Assembly: GCA_030077755.1 (NCBI GenBank)
Contig: JAQJZZ010000013.1
Span: forward strand, 2,108,001 to 2,172,000
DNA: 64,000 nucleotides
Reading direction: 5' to 3'
Source of the DNA: Filosporella fistucella
Taxonomy: Eukaryota > Ascomycota > Leotiomycetes > Helotiales
This document shows positions 1 to 11,324 of the stretch, piece after piece; position 1 is the first letter of the stretch, and each line of letters begins with the position of its first letter. A program made the position numbers and the translations under genes. Under the pieces are notes generated by a model, which was given only the letters and a program-made list of their open reading frames with translations, was not told where the DNA came from and did not search any database.

Positions 1-2996
1 TGGAGGACAGCCTTCCAATAGCTTCACACAAAAATTTGCCTTGCTGCAAGTGACAGGTCCTGCACAAGCTCTAGCCCAGCCTCCGCAGCAACAATCCCAG
101 ACACAGTCTAAGCAACAAGCTGCTCAACAGGCAGCTTATCAAGCAGCAGGGTTATTGGCTGCTCAGCAAGCTACGAAACAACAGCAGATTCAGCAGGAAG
201 CGGCTGAAAGAGCTGCTCAACAAGCGGCTCAGCAGGCAGCGCAGCAAGCCGCTCGACAGTCCGCCCTCCAAGCAGCTATACAAGCACCGTTGCAACAGAA
301 CCAAAACTCTCAGCCGCCTGAACAACCTCAACCTCAACCAAATCAGCCTGCCCAGCCACCTCAAGCAAATCAAAATCAAGCGCCAATATGGCCGTCCAAT
401 GGAGGACAATTTGTAGCACATCGCAACGCAGGCCCTACTGGCGCTTTTGCAAGAACAAGAGTCGAGTGGATAAACACCGAACCCAAGTGGAAAAACAGGA
501 TTGGAAAAGGGTGGGTTGGTAAGAGAGTACTTGGGCAGGGTGGTCAAGGTATGGTTGGTCACTGGTCATACGAAGGTCCAGATCGAGACAAGAAATCTGT
601 GAAAGATATTGCTGTTAAACAAACCATTCTCGATCGAAATGGTGGATTGGAAAGAGAGGCTTATTTCATGCTTTTGTTACGACGAGCTAAGTCACAACAC
701 ATACTTCGCATCTATGGGCATTTGTACGACGATCTTGGACAAAATACACGTGCACTTGATGTTGGTACGGTTCATCGGATATTCATGGAATTTTGTCCGA
801 ATGGGGATCTGGATAGGTATTCGGCTGACAGCATCATAAAGTCAGTAATCGAAGCAGATTTCCAAAAAGATTCTCAGATTACTGACTGTTTTTAGAGGAA
901 TAAACATTCCTGAGCATAATCTTTGGTGTATTTTTCACTGCCTTGCCCGTGCAGCCCTCGCAATACACCACGGGAGCGAAGATCCTTCAACTCCAAGATG
1001 GAGAGTTCCAGAGATCTGCCATTTCGATCTAAAACTTTTAAATGGTATTTCTTTCTGACGTCTACTAGTACTATACTAATATGCACAGTATTGGTTGGAG
1101 AACCAACTACGGATACAGAGCATAGGATCAAGCCACCCTATCTGGTGAGTAATCGAGTGGCTTTTTCCGCTCTTCTACTAAGTTATCACTTAGATTGCAG
1201 ACTATGGACTTGCTGAGGAAGTTACCATCTCTCAAGACAAAACGTACAACACTAAGAGGAGGGGTCGAGGTACAATGGATTGGTTACTTCCAGTATGTAT
1301 AGTTGCCCTTCCCATTGTATCCTTACAAATCATTAGGGTGATAAGAGTACTAATCATTATCTAGGAACAAATGACAAGCTCTTCTCACCCAGCACATCAA
1401 CTATATCCACGGCCGTGGTTATCTGGTCTGACAAACGTGAGTGTTAAACGTCCCATTCAGTGTAATCTTAGCTCACTTGCATAACAGAGATTCCGTACTC
1501 TTGTTGTCGACCCTCGATATGGTACAGCGAGCAATATTTGGCAAATTGGGCTCATTATGCACTGCCTTATGCGCAGAAGACGATTTCCTGATTGGAAATG
1601 CATGGAAATCTACGATTCGAAAATGACAAAGCGCCTTCGAGATGGTGGGAAAACTCTAGGGGTAAAATTAGATCTAGACACCGAGTTTAATAACGCCCTA
1701 TCGATGTACTCAAAATCTCTGCGTTCAACTATTGCCGAATGTCTTCTACTATCCCCAGCTCAACGACCACCCGTTCGAGAACTCCTTAGAATCACAGAAG
1801 CTGGTTTGGTGTCTGCTCAGAAGTCGTTTGGGGGACCTGCACGTACTCAGAATGCGGTCTATCATCCATATCAAGAGCCACAATTATCACAGCGGTGGTA
1901 TTCAGGTCAGAATACTGCGAATCCAGTGACACCCGTGGCAACTGTTAAGCAGCAGAAAGCAGACTTAGCGGCTGCCCATAAACTTCAAGCGCAACAGGCT
2001 CAGCAGAATCTTCAAGCCCAGCAACACGCCCAGCAACAAGCCCAACAACAAACCCAACAACACAATCAACAGCAGAATCGGCAAAATCCACCAAATCCTC
2101 CACCGATAGTCCAGAATCCACCTAAAGTACAGCCACAGCCCGCTCTACCACAGCAACCTGCTCTTCAGCGATTACCTGTGACAAGACCGCAATCACGGCG
2201 AAGTCCAAGAGCTGCAGGGTCTGCTCGTTCAGGTGGCGGAATTGTTCGTTCAGCTGTGGGAAGACATATTCCCCCTTCTCTTCGCCCAGGCGTTGGAAGA
2301 GGGGTTCCACCACGAACACCGGTAACTAATGCGCCTCCAGCACCTGTTGACCCAGTTCAGGCAGCAACGGATGCAGCTGCTGAAGCTCAAAGGCAACAAA
2401 ACGCAAAAGCACTGGAAACAGCTAGAATAATGCAGCAATTAAATGCGCCAAAAACTAAAAATCTGCCTCAACTGCCCCGGAAGCCAGTCCCAGCTCCTCC
2501 AGCCCCAGCGAATATGGGAAACCAAACTTCTCAAAACCGGCCGCCGGTACAGCAACTGCCTGTCAAGAATAATGCAGGTCGAGTGCCTGTTCAGCCACCA
2601 GCGCAAAATATGCGACCTCCAAATCGCCCTACTCCAGACCCTCCTCAAGACCCCGTCCAGAACCAGCAAGCTCAGGCTCCAGTTCTTCCAACTAACCAAG
2701 CTGCTGTAGCCCCTGTACCCGGTCCAGGGAAGCAACCTATTCCAGATCTCACTTTCATCGTACAAAAAAAGCCAGGTTGGCTAGATTACGGTGTTCAATA
2801 TACTAGCTTTATTTTGAGAGGTTTGAATACTGAGATGAAGGTTTTCGAGGTCAAGAGGCTGCTGGAGGAGAATGGGACTTCTACGAAAGCAACAGATATG
2901 GTAATGACTTTTGGTAGGATTTTGATGAACAATCACCAGAAGCTTGGAGAGTTTGTGTTTACTTCCGCGCCTATCAGGGTTACTCAGAAGCCTTAG
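1..2996 (+). CDS. Gln/Pro-rich protein kinase, 5' partial, possible ubiquitin-like C-terminus
   Basis: The reading frame is open at the left edge, so the N-terminus lies outside. My model is exons <1-840, 896-1044, 1089-1144, 1194-1292, 1365-1436 and 1488-2996; it stays in frame and gives 907 visible residues. After about 130 Gln/Ala-rich residues comes a kinase domain: glycine loop LGQGGQG, lysine in IAVKQ, catalytic loop HFDLKLLN, DYG in place of DFG (IADYGLAEE), PEQ in place of APE, and helix F NIWQIG. The catalytic loop lacks the Arg of HRD (non-RD type). A long Gln/Pro-rich linker follows. The last 75 residues (VFEVKRLLEENG, then MTFGRILMNN) look like a beta-grasp ubiquitin-like fold; that part is inference. 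The HxDxK, N and D-Y-G positions are kept, so activity is plausible. The substrate is unknown. Confidence 0.85.
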
Positions 2997-3505
2997 ATGG
3001 GATGGGAAGTAGCTAGGTTAGTGTTAATGTGGAGTGAGTATTTTGCAGGAATAGTTGTTGGTGCTTTGGTTGAAATAGTGTAGCATACTCTGAGCATTTG
3101 TGGAAAATCATGGCATTATTCTTCCTCGGTCTTGTATGCATGGCATTTACCTCAATTTTCTAGTGAATCTATACTTCATCATACAAATGATATTTATTGC
3201 TGCAACCCTATTGTGAATTAAATGTCTCTAGTCCGGGGAAATGTCCTCAAATCGATGCAGTGTAGAGCTCCGCTACAGGGGTTAGGTGAACATCGCCTAG
3301 GTACCTAGCCAACCTTTCAAGCTTGCCGAACCAGTACGTCAGGCGGCGTAGCTGAAGATGACTGCATTTTGCATTCCTGTAATCTGGGGCTGAGCTGAAC
3401 ATCATTCCAAGCCCCTCACTTAAGAGTGTAAGCTGATTCTAGTACAAATATTCTAAATCCCTCAAGGATTTTCATAACTTTGAAGCTCGAAGAAGAACTA
3501 TCACA
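2997..3505. other. intergenic, 0.5 kb
   Basis: Lies between the kinase stop and the next start, with both genes on the plus strand. It should hold the kinase 3' end and the promoter of the 3506 gene. I see no open frame or repeat of note. Confidence 0.5.
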
Positions 3506-6500
3506 ATGGATACCAAAACCATCCTCCAAGAATTCGAATCCCTCCCTCACACCGAGCGTGTTCGAAGAATCGTTGAATTAGGCAGAGCCTCGAAGAGAGA
3601 CGATGGCGCGAAAGCAATAATCCAACAACTGTCGATAGGGTCTTTGTATGAGCAGGCACTCAGTGTGGAATCTTGCTTTGGAAGTCGCAATGTCGCCATC
3701 GCCAAAGCGGCTCTATTATCCCAATCAAGGCACCTGAAGAAACGTGCGATTACCCTGATTGCACACTTAGGAAATGATGAAGAACTTTATCAAGCCATCA
3801 AAATCGTTCCCGAGGATCTTCAACTCTTAATTATTCGGCGTCTGAGAGATAACCGTCGTTTGAGGAAGAGAAGTCAGGTGATCGAGAGGTTCCTGGAAGA
3901 CTTGGAAGAAACAGGAGGAAACCCGTATCAATTCCAGACCCTATTTTTACTTGGATCAAATGCCTTGGTTGAACGAAATCTGGTTGCGCTTGTGGGGAAA
4001 TTTACCATGTTTAATTGGACTCGATTGGCGAAATATCATCACGATATTACAATCAGAGTTTTGAATGATTGGATCGACCGCTCAGGATCGGACGATCCGC
4101 TTCTGAAAGATACTATCAATGAGCTTCTCAGTTGGTGTATGTCTCACGACTACAGCGTTCCATTTGCCTACGATATTCTCAAGACCGCATTGAAGAAACT
4201 ACCTATTGAACCATTTCCCATCTACGAGATGGCACTCAAGAAACCGAATGAGGTCGTCGAAATCGTCCTTGATTGCAAGAGTGAGCTTTCTGAGCACGAT
4301 ATTATCAACTTCAACTACAAAATCCTGAACAAATTAACGATGGAGAATTTTGTGGCCATGTACAAACGGTATCCAAATATCTCAAGCCCAATGAAATGGG
4401 CATTTTCGTCCCTGATTCCTGAGCAACGATTGCTGATGTATAGGGAAGTTTCGAAAGGGTGGAGAGATGAACGGGGGGTCTTGAAATATATTGAACTGAG
4501 CGATCTTCCTACAGAAGAGCGTATCAAGGAAGCACGCCGTCATTTGAAGCTCCCAAAATTCCAGACGAGGCCAGCAGATAGGATTGAGTATATTGCGTAC
4601 CTGCCATGGGACGAGGCAATGGAGATGCAGAAGCAGTACATACGATCCGGAGATGCGGATGTCCGATCAAAAGCGCTCAAGGCCCAGATTCAAGCTGTCA
4701 AATTTGATGACAAACACATCAAGGATGCAGTTCAGTTAGTTCTGAACGGAAAAAATGATCAAGATCCAGTAAGATTGGAGATGGCTGCTGCACTGTCGAG
4801 TATACCGCGGGGTCGTTGGAAAGAGGAACATTTGGATGGTTTGGCACAAGTCGTTCGTAACACTCTAGACACGTCTACCACTTCGAACGAAACTGTCAGT
4901 AAACTTTTTGATCTTCTGACAAATATTTTGTCAACGCATCCAAATTGGGCTGCGAAACAACTGGTCATAATTTTCCGAGAGCATTCAAACCAATTTTTCG
5001 AGTTTGAATTAACAGGAGCCGTTCCAATCAAAGATGTGATGGCGATAGTCCAAGAGGAATTCTCGCCGATTCTTAAACAAATGTTGGAAAAGCAGGACGG
5101 TGAAGGATTGACAAACATTTCGATTGGATTTCACAAGTATCTGAAATACTGGCCTGAGTTCCTAGAAAAGTGCGAAGAGTTTTTGGATATTCCTGACGAG
5201 AGATTCTACCACGGAGGTTTTGTGGATATCTTATACGCAAACAAGCGGGATCAGTGGGCCCGTATTATTCGTGAGAACATTGGAAATGAAGAGGTGGCCG
5301 GCCACAGGAGGGTCATGATGTGGGTACGAAGCAAACAGCAGAATCTCCTCGGAACATATCTCGTGCCCGAAGAACAACGCCCGGGTCTAAAATTTCAATT
5401 TGAGGAGCTGGGTCTAGAATGCGGTTGGACTTGGACGCCCACGCAGCAGGAGAAGTTTTCCGAGCTACTGCTTACGACTATTGGAGATGAAGACGCTATG
5501 TCGAGGGAGAAAACAAATTCTGTCCTTCGACTAAGTCAGCTCGCGTTTATCAGTCCCGAGCCAATATTGGCTCTCGCCAATTCCGACGTTCCCATAATCG
5601 CAGAAACAGCCGTGAAAGCTCTAGGAAAGCTCGACAATGATGTCGGACTTCCTGTACTTGTCGAAGCCCTTTCTGATGATCGTGCTCGTTTCGCGATCTA
5701 TTCGCTTCGCGCTATTCTGAAGTCTACTCCAAAAGACCAGACTCTGAACATCCTGACTTCAGTTCCCCAAACAAAAGTCACTGTCGCAAAGGACATAATT
5801 CGTATGATTGGTGATCTCAAAACGGATGCAGCATATCAGTATTTGCTTTCGAAGGACAAGGAAGATCTACATATCGATGTCCGACTTGCACTTCTCAAAG
5901 CACTCTACATGTATCTGCAGCACGATGAAAGTTGGAAAATATACACCACTGCCACCGAATTCTCCAATGGCGAAATAGCAAATGTACTTGCCCAGATTCC
6001 AGCTCCTGATACTTATTCTCCAGCCCACCAATCTTTCATCCAAATCTTATATCGGCTTCTCCTACATTCCTCCGCTGAAATCCGCGTTATCGCACTCCAA
6101 CGCATCAAAAACAATATTCTACCTCTACAAGATGAAGAGCATATACTCTACTCTCCTCTCCGAAAGTTGATTTATTCTACTTTCGACGACGAAAATGATG
6201 CTGCTCCCGGAGCTATCTTTCGTCTATACTCAAGGATTTCACCAGAGCTGATAGGACATGTATTCCGCCAACTGCTTAAGGAGAAGGAGAGGAAGGTATT
6301 GGAGAGAGTTAGTAAGGCATATTTATGGCATTTGGATGTCAATACCGATCATACAGACCTTAATAACGTCACGAAGCTACTGCTAGAAATTCTGAAAGAA
6401 GACAGATTGAGTATCACAAGGAGAGTCAAATTGATATTCTCGCTGCCTTTCAAAGATAGCTTGAGCTATATCAAAGATATCATACCTGAGTTACACGCTG

Positions 6501-6787
6501 ATGCACTGGGAGTAATGGAGAATGCGATTGTAGATGGGTCTCAGAATGGGTGGAAATTGATGAGTGATGAACTTGAAGAATTGGAGAAGGAATTGGCCGC
6601 AAGTGAGGATGAGAAAGCGAGGAGATTGGCGGTTTCGTGTTTGGAAGCCGGAGTTAGTGAGACAGTGGGCTGGATGAAGGAAGAGAGGGAGAGATTGGAG
6701 AAGTATAGAGGGGATGAGAGTGTGCTTGTTGCGGAGGCAGCTTGGGCTGTTGGGGTGCCAAATGAGGAGGATGAAGATGAAGAGTAG
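3506..6787 (+). CDS. large alpha-helical-repeat-like protein, hypothetical
   Basis: One uninterrupted frame of 1093 codons starting at the ATG in caatggat. The sequence is rich in Leu, Ala and charged residues in paired-helix patterns through its whole length (for example AIAKAALLSQSRHLKKRAI near residues 70-90 and IAETAVKALGKLDNDVGLPV near 705-725), which fits HEAT/ARM-type solenoids. No enzymatic motif, signal peptide or membrane segment is visible. The C-terminus is strongly acidic (ends EEDEDEE). An intronless gene of this size stands out among intron-rich neighbours. I do not recognise the family. A scaffold or adaptor role is only inferred from the repeat-like architecture. Confidence 0.8.
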   Translation: MDTKTILQEFESLPHTERVRRIVELGRASKRDDGAKAIIQQLSIGSLYEQALSVESCFGSRNVAIAKAALLSQSRHLKKRAITLIAHLGNDEELYQAIKIVPEDLQLLIIRRLRDNRRLRKRSQVIERFLEDLEETGGNPYQFQTLFLLGSNALVERNLVALVGKFTMFNWTRLAKYHHDITIRVLNDWIDRSGSDDPLLKDTINELLSWCMSHDYSVPFAYDILKTALKKLPIEPFPIYEMALKKPNEVVEIVLDCKSELSEHDIINFNYKILNKLTMENFVAMYKRYPNISSPMKWAFSSLIPEQRLLMYREVSKGWRDERGVLKYIELSDLPTEERIKEARRHLKLPKFQTRPADRIEYIAYLPWDEAMEMQKQYIRSGDADVRSKALKAQIQAVKFDDKHIKDAVQLVLNGKNDQDPVRLEMAAALSSIPRGRWKEEHLDGLAQVVRNTLDTSTTSNETVSKLFDLLTNILSTHPNWAAKQLVIIFREHSNQFFEFELTGAVPIKDVMAIVQEEFSPILKQMLEKQDGEGLTNISIGFHKYLKYWPEFLEKCEEFLDIPDERFYHGGFVDILYANKRDQWARIIRENIGNEEVAGHRRVMMWVRSKQQNLLGTYLVPEEQRPGLKFQFEELGLECGWTWTPTQQEKFSELLLTTIGDEDAMSREKTNSVLRLSQLAFISPEPILALANSDVPIIAETAVKALGKLDNDVGLPVLVEALSDDRARFAIYSLRAILKSTPKDQTLNILTSVPQTKVTVAKDIIRMIGDLKTDAAYQYLLSKDKEDLHIDVRLALLKALYMYLQHDESWKIYTTATEFSNGEIANVLAQIPAPDTYSPAHQSFIQILYRLLLHSSAEIRVIALQRIKNNILPLQDEEHILYSPLRKLIYSTFDDENDAAPGAIFRLYSRISPELIGHVFRQLLKEKERKVLERVSKAYLWHLDVNTDHTDLNNVTKLLLEILKEDRLSITRRVKLIFSLPFKDSLSYIKDIIPELHADALGVMENAIVDGSQNGWKLMSDELEELEKELAASEDEKARRLAVSCLEAGVSETVGWMKEERERLEKYRGDESVLVAEAAWAVGVPNEEDEDEE

Positions 6788-7180
6788 AGTATCCTTCCTC
6801 TGTAGCATGGGAATCTACTTTTACATTTTAATTATTTTCGAAAGATTTCACGTGCCTTGAGTTCGATTGTTTACTTCTTTTGTTCTCTCGCCCACGGGGC
6901 GCGCTTTCAAAGTGAAAATCGGCACGGCTCGACGAGAAGTTATGTTTTCCAACCACTGAGTTCAAAGAAATTGATTCACTCTTCTAGGATTTTTATCATT
7001 GCTCGGGAAAACCCATTTGCTCGTCTTTAATTTGCTGCGACTTGAAGCACTACTTCAGAGAGTTGGGTTGTTTTCTCCAACCGTTCAACCAAACAACCTC
7101 ACCTAGCCGTCTCAAAAAGGCATTTTAGTCGTATTCAAAAGTACACCACTTCTCTTGAGGCGTTGCTTCACGTCTTCATT
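6788..7180. other. intergenic, promoter of the 7181 gene
   Basis: About 390 bp between two plus-strand genes. It contains C/T-rich stretches shortly before the next ATG (cacttctcttgaggcg) but no open frame that I can support. Confidence 0.45.
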
Positions 7181-8363
7181 ATGCCTTACCAATCATTGGG
7201 AACTTTGCTCCTGTACAAAACCCAATTCTACCCCGACAAGAATGGAAAATGGGTCTCGTTCGATGGTGAACTGAAGGCGAAACTTGCCGACATGATGATC
7301 ACTTATAGGGAACTCATGGGAAAAGCTGCTGTAGAGAAAGGTATTAAGGGTGTAGTCCGCGATGAGGCTATACAATGCTTGGTTGAATGCCTTCTTCATG
7401 AGGAAACTTGTGAGTGCTACCCTCCTGATGAGGACGCTATATCTGACATTAGAAGGGGGATCCGGTGAGAATCTAGGCTTGAATGATACGACCGATAAGA
7501 ACACTTATGCGGTAATCATTCCTAGTTTTGAGCAGTTGATGGATGAAAATTATGATTTGAGTGTTATGGGTTTGTTTTCCTGGCTACTTTTGGGTGATCT
7601 ATACTGAGGTGATAGCTGCAAATCGTTATGCTGCTCCAGATTATGCCTGTGCTCTCAGCAGTCCAAGACTGTATGCAGAGGAGATGATGGAGGGAGCCAA
7701 ACTTCAGGGATATGAGGTAACAGATGGTATGAACTGCTGTCTCAACCGAGAATTCACGCTGACAATATAGACGAATTTCCGGAGGAGGATCTCTCAGATG
7801 CTACCAAAGAGTTGTACTCTCGCTTCTATACTAAAGTTATTAAGAAGAAGGAGGGGGACACCTCTTTAGGATCTGCAGATGGTCATGAATCTCCACGATC
7901 CTCCAATGAGACCACATCTTTTGAGGATTTCTTGAAGGGTGATTCAGACTCAGATTCAGGTTCAGCATCAGGTTCTTGGTCAAGTGGCACAAACCATCAG
8001 AACGAGGAGGAAGTGGTCTACGATGACCCGACTGTTAAGCCTAAGCAGTTCAGGGGAGAGATTAGTGCGGAATGTGAAGTAAATTTGGCGCGTGAGGAAG
8101 AGCCAGCCGACGAGAAATCAGAGGATACGAAGGATACGGCTACTTCTGAGGCTGATAAGAGTGAAAAATCAGCGGGCAAAGTCGTTTCGAAGCATGATGA
8201 GAGCGATAACTCAGACAATGAACGAGCTGCAGAGTTTGAGGCGTTTCGCGATCGATGCAGAGAGGAGCTGATCGCACAGATCAGATACAATCTGGACGTG
8301 TTGGACTCCAAGACTTTTGTTCGTTGGTTGATTGCTGAGTTCCGAGATGATTGGGAGGTTTAA
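7181..8363 (+). CDS. acidic Ser-rich hypothetical protein
   Basis: Modelled as exons 7181-7464, 7526-7593, 7640-7726 and 7771-8363, which join in frame to 343 codons. The last junction (GTATGA to ATATAG) is well supported; the first two are tentative. The start is the ATG giving MPYQSLGTLLLY. The N-terminal half is a mixed globular region (residues 1-150), and an acidic Ser/Asp/Glu-rich low-complexity segment follows (DSDSDSGSASGS and several EE/DE runs). A short ordered helix-like tail closes the protein (ELIAQIRYNLDVLDSKTF). No signal peptide or membrane segment is seen. I do not recognise the family and assign no function. Confidence 0.65.
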
Positions 8364-9849
8364 GGTGCAGGACACATTGTTGATCATGCGGTGATGAATA
8401 GGATATCATGTTGTCCTCTTTGTAGATTCAGAAGGGTATGGGCAAGATTGTGAGAAGGTACATAGTCAAGGAATTAATAATTTGTCTGTAGCAGCACGTG
8501 ATGCACATGTGACCCTCAGAATTGGTATATGACAAGGTAATAAACCCTTAAACATACAGTTCGTGATCCCAATATTCAAATCAACATCCAATGTTACCAA
8601 TGACAGTATCAATGACGTGAAATTTCTAGGAAATTGTTCCTAGATTATGTGAGGCAGTAAGTCATGTGATCTGTCGCGTCTCCCAAGCCGACGGACTGTG
8701 AAGCTTCCTAGAAGCATCCTATCCACTCCTGGGAGAAAACATGTACTTATTCGATGGGTATTTGAGTCGATTATATCAAGACTGACAAAATCCAACAAGA
8801 TCTGACTATGTCCGAGCAAAACAAAGTCAGAAGGAGATGTTCAAGAAGGATTCGATTAGCTTCAAGCCCAGCCAACACCACCAACATGTTTCTTCTCAGT
8901 GCCCCATTTCGATCTCAAGCCGAATGCGAACCTTATTTCTACCTCTCTAAATTCTCCTTTGCGCAGAGCATATTGTTGGAGCTATAATCGTCTAGTGTTT
9001 CCAGTGTTTGAAATCATTTCTTCGTTGTCCAACTCTTGCGGGTCAATTGCGAGCCGTGCTATTATTGGGTCTCGGCCGTATAATCACCGCCTTGGTCGAC
9101 AGAGCCACTCACGCGTATACATCGAAACATGCATCCATTTCAATAGAATAATCGCGTTTCAAACATGTGTCCGCGGATTCCGATATAATCGAAATCGTCT
9201 CGCTGTAGCCTCTGATTTGCTTGTCTTCACGAGTTTTAAGGAGCAGATGATTGCTTTCACTCAAAATATGCTGCCAACCACCCGTATATCGTCATTTCTT
9301 CTTGTCATTTCTTGGTATTTATGCTCATATGCGATGAAAGTCGTAATACAATCGCCATGATTATCTCTTGGTTTCGGAGGTTTCCTCGCGAAGTCGTGGC
9401 TCACAGGGCTGTTCCCTCTGCGCTTCAATACATCTTCCTCATGGCGTTCTAAGCTGATTAGAAGGCAACATCATGGTCCGTGCAGAATCAATCCGATGAA
9501 TCCCAAGGCGTCGTTGATTGCACGATTGCTGTGTGCGTGTTGTACAGCAGACAAAAACCGCATTCGGGTAGCAGATGAGACACCCTAAATGATGCCCCTC
9601 GGCCGTAGGATCTCGTGGGGATAGCGATACGGAGCGCGGGGAACGGCGCAATTAGGTCCAGGTCTACGGACGTACTAATGCATCTAATTGCTTCACTGTG
9701 CCACAATCAGAAGTATATCAGTCAGTGGTGCCCCGTCAAATTAAAGAAAGCAATAGTTCTATTCTTATCCACCCATCTCTTCCATACTCGTACGACATCT
9801 TACCATTCACATCGATATCAAATCCGACAACGATCCACTTACAATCAAA
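8364..9849. other. 1.5 kb intergenic region
   Basis: Lies between two plus-strand genes. A 153-codon frame at 8899-9360 has no family signature and unlikely composition, and I do not call it a gene. C-rich and TTCCA-like stretches just before 9850 fit the promoter and 5' UTR of the monooxygenase gene. Nothing else is supported. Confidence 0.4.
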
Positions 9850-10836
9850 ATGGACGTCAAGCATCTTATCCCATCGTCTCCTACAAAACCCAGATTATCA
9901 GGTCGCCCATTCCAGAATTTGGTATGTAGTTCGATTTCTCCACTGACTTTCTCTAACATTATCAGGCAATCCGAAATAGTTTGTCCGTTACGACAACACT
10001 TTTGATCGGAGCCACTCTTCAAACAATTCTTGCACTTTTACCAATCCCAAAAGTCTACTCTCTCACACCAGCCGCTTTCTTGCTCACCCTCAAAACAATC
10101 GATACACTTCTCATTACATTCAATTTGAAACCAAATCCATATCTCAAAGATGTGATTCCAAGGAAGTCGACTGCCCAAGTTATGGATCGAGATGGAAATT
10201 TTTCAGGCCCTGGGAAAGAGAAAGTTGCTGTTCTGTTACTTGGAGCGAAGAGCAATCATCCTCTCGGAGTGTTTGCACCTGATTTCGACAAAGTCGGCGG
10301 TTTTTTGACGGAAATGACCAAGCAACTTGAAAGCGATCCAACTCAAGATTCGGGCTGTAAGTTTGTGTCCTACATTACTTGAGCATTTGCTAATTCTTCC
10401 AGTTCTCGGTCAAAGTGGTTTTACTCGAGAAGATCAAAACGGAGCTATGGAACAATTATTTATTTCTTACTGGCGGAGTATTGAGGATGTCCATCGCTAC
10501 GCTCACAGTCCTCTTCATCGTGAAGCCTGGAAATGGTGGGAATCGACCCTAAAGCAACACAATTATATCGGGTTCATGCACGAAGTATTTGAGGCTCCTA
10601 AAGGAATGTGGGAAGGTGTTTACATCAATTTCCAACCAACACTCCTTGGAAGCACGACGTACTTGAAAAAGGATGGAAAACTTGTGGGCGGTGAAGTGAA
10701 AGAAGAGTGGGTCAGTCCTATTTTGGATGCGAATAGGGGTCCATTGAGAACAAGCAATATGAGGAGAGGATTGAAGGATAAGAAGGAAATAGTGGATGCT
10801 ATGTTCTCGAAGAACGCTTACGAGACACTTGTATAG
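9850..10836 (+). CDS. af470-like monooxygenase (formerly DUF4188)
   Basis: Three exons, 9850-9921, 9966-10356 and 10403-10836, close in frame to 298 residues. Both introns are 44-46 nt with GTATGT/GTAAGT donors. Residues 25-75 hold two hydrophobic segments, so the protein is probably membrane-associated. The following domain has the ABM-like signature of the family: GVFAPDFDKVGGFLTEM, then GQSGFTREDQNG and YWRSIEDVHRYAHSPLHREAWKWW. The family (PF13826) is named after the fumagillin-cluster monooxygenase af470. No terpene cyclase or PKS lies nearby, so a link to a secondary-metabolite cluster is not supported here. The substrate is unknown. Confidence 0.8.
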
Positions 10837-11324
10837 ACCATATTATAGATATTAGCTAGCATATCCGGCGTTCCGGGGGATTCCATATTGAAGATTCCAT
10901 GTAGAATAGAATGTATCAGCGTTTGTCCTGGCAAGCCTATCCCGGACATCGTTTCCGACGTTTTCAAAAGCGTTTGACGACCACATTCGTCTGATTTCTA
11001 ATTCGCATTAGGGCATTCAATAAATCAACTCAGAATACTAAAATTATCCTCCTTGAATAGCTTCAAAGTCTATCTGAAACCTTGAGCATAAAGAAAGGGG
11101 ACTTTCCCGACCCTCCGTTAGCGTCTCGCTAGTCACTTGACGCCTCTGTGGCTTGAATTTGGACGTGAAGACCTCGAACTTGGCATCTTCAATTGACAAA
11201 CCTCACTACATGGCGAAATCAGCCATTAATTTAAGTACCCGAGTACTCTGTTGATGTCGAGAATTGTAGAGGCTTTGCGCCTCAAACTCGAACATCATAT
11301 ACTGCCCTAAACTGGCAGCTCCAA
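10837..11324. other. intergenic, promoter of PIK1
   Basis: About 490 bp between plus-strand genes. It holds the terminator of the monooxygenase and the promoter of the PI4-kinase. No further feature is seen. Confidence 0.45.

Noticed and set aside
8899..9360. 153-codon plus-strand open frame
   Set aside because: No start context, no family motif and odd composition; likely a chance frame in intergenic DNA.
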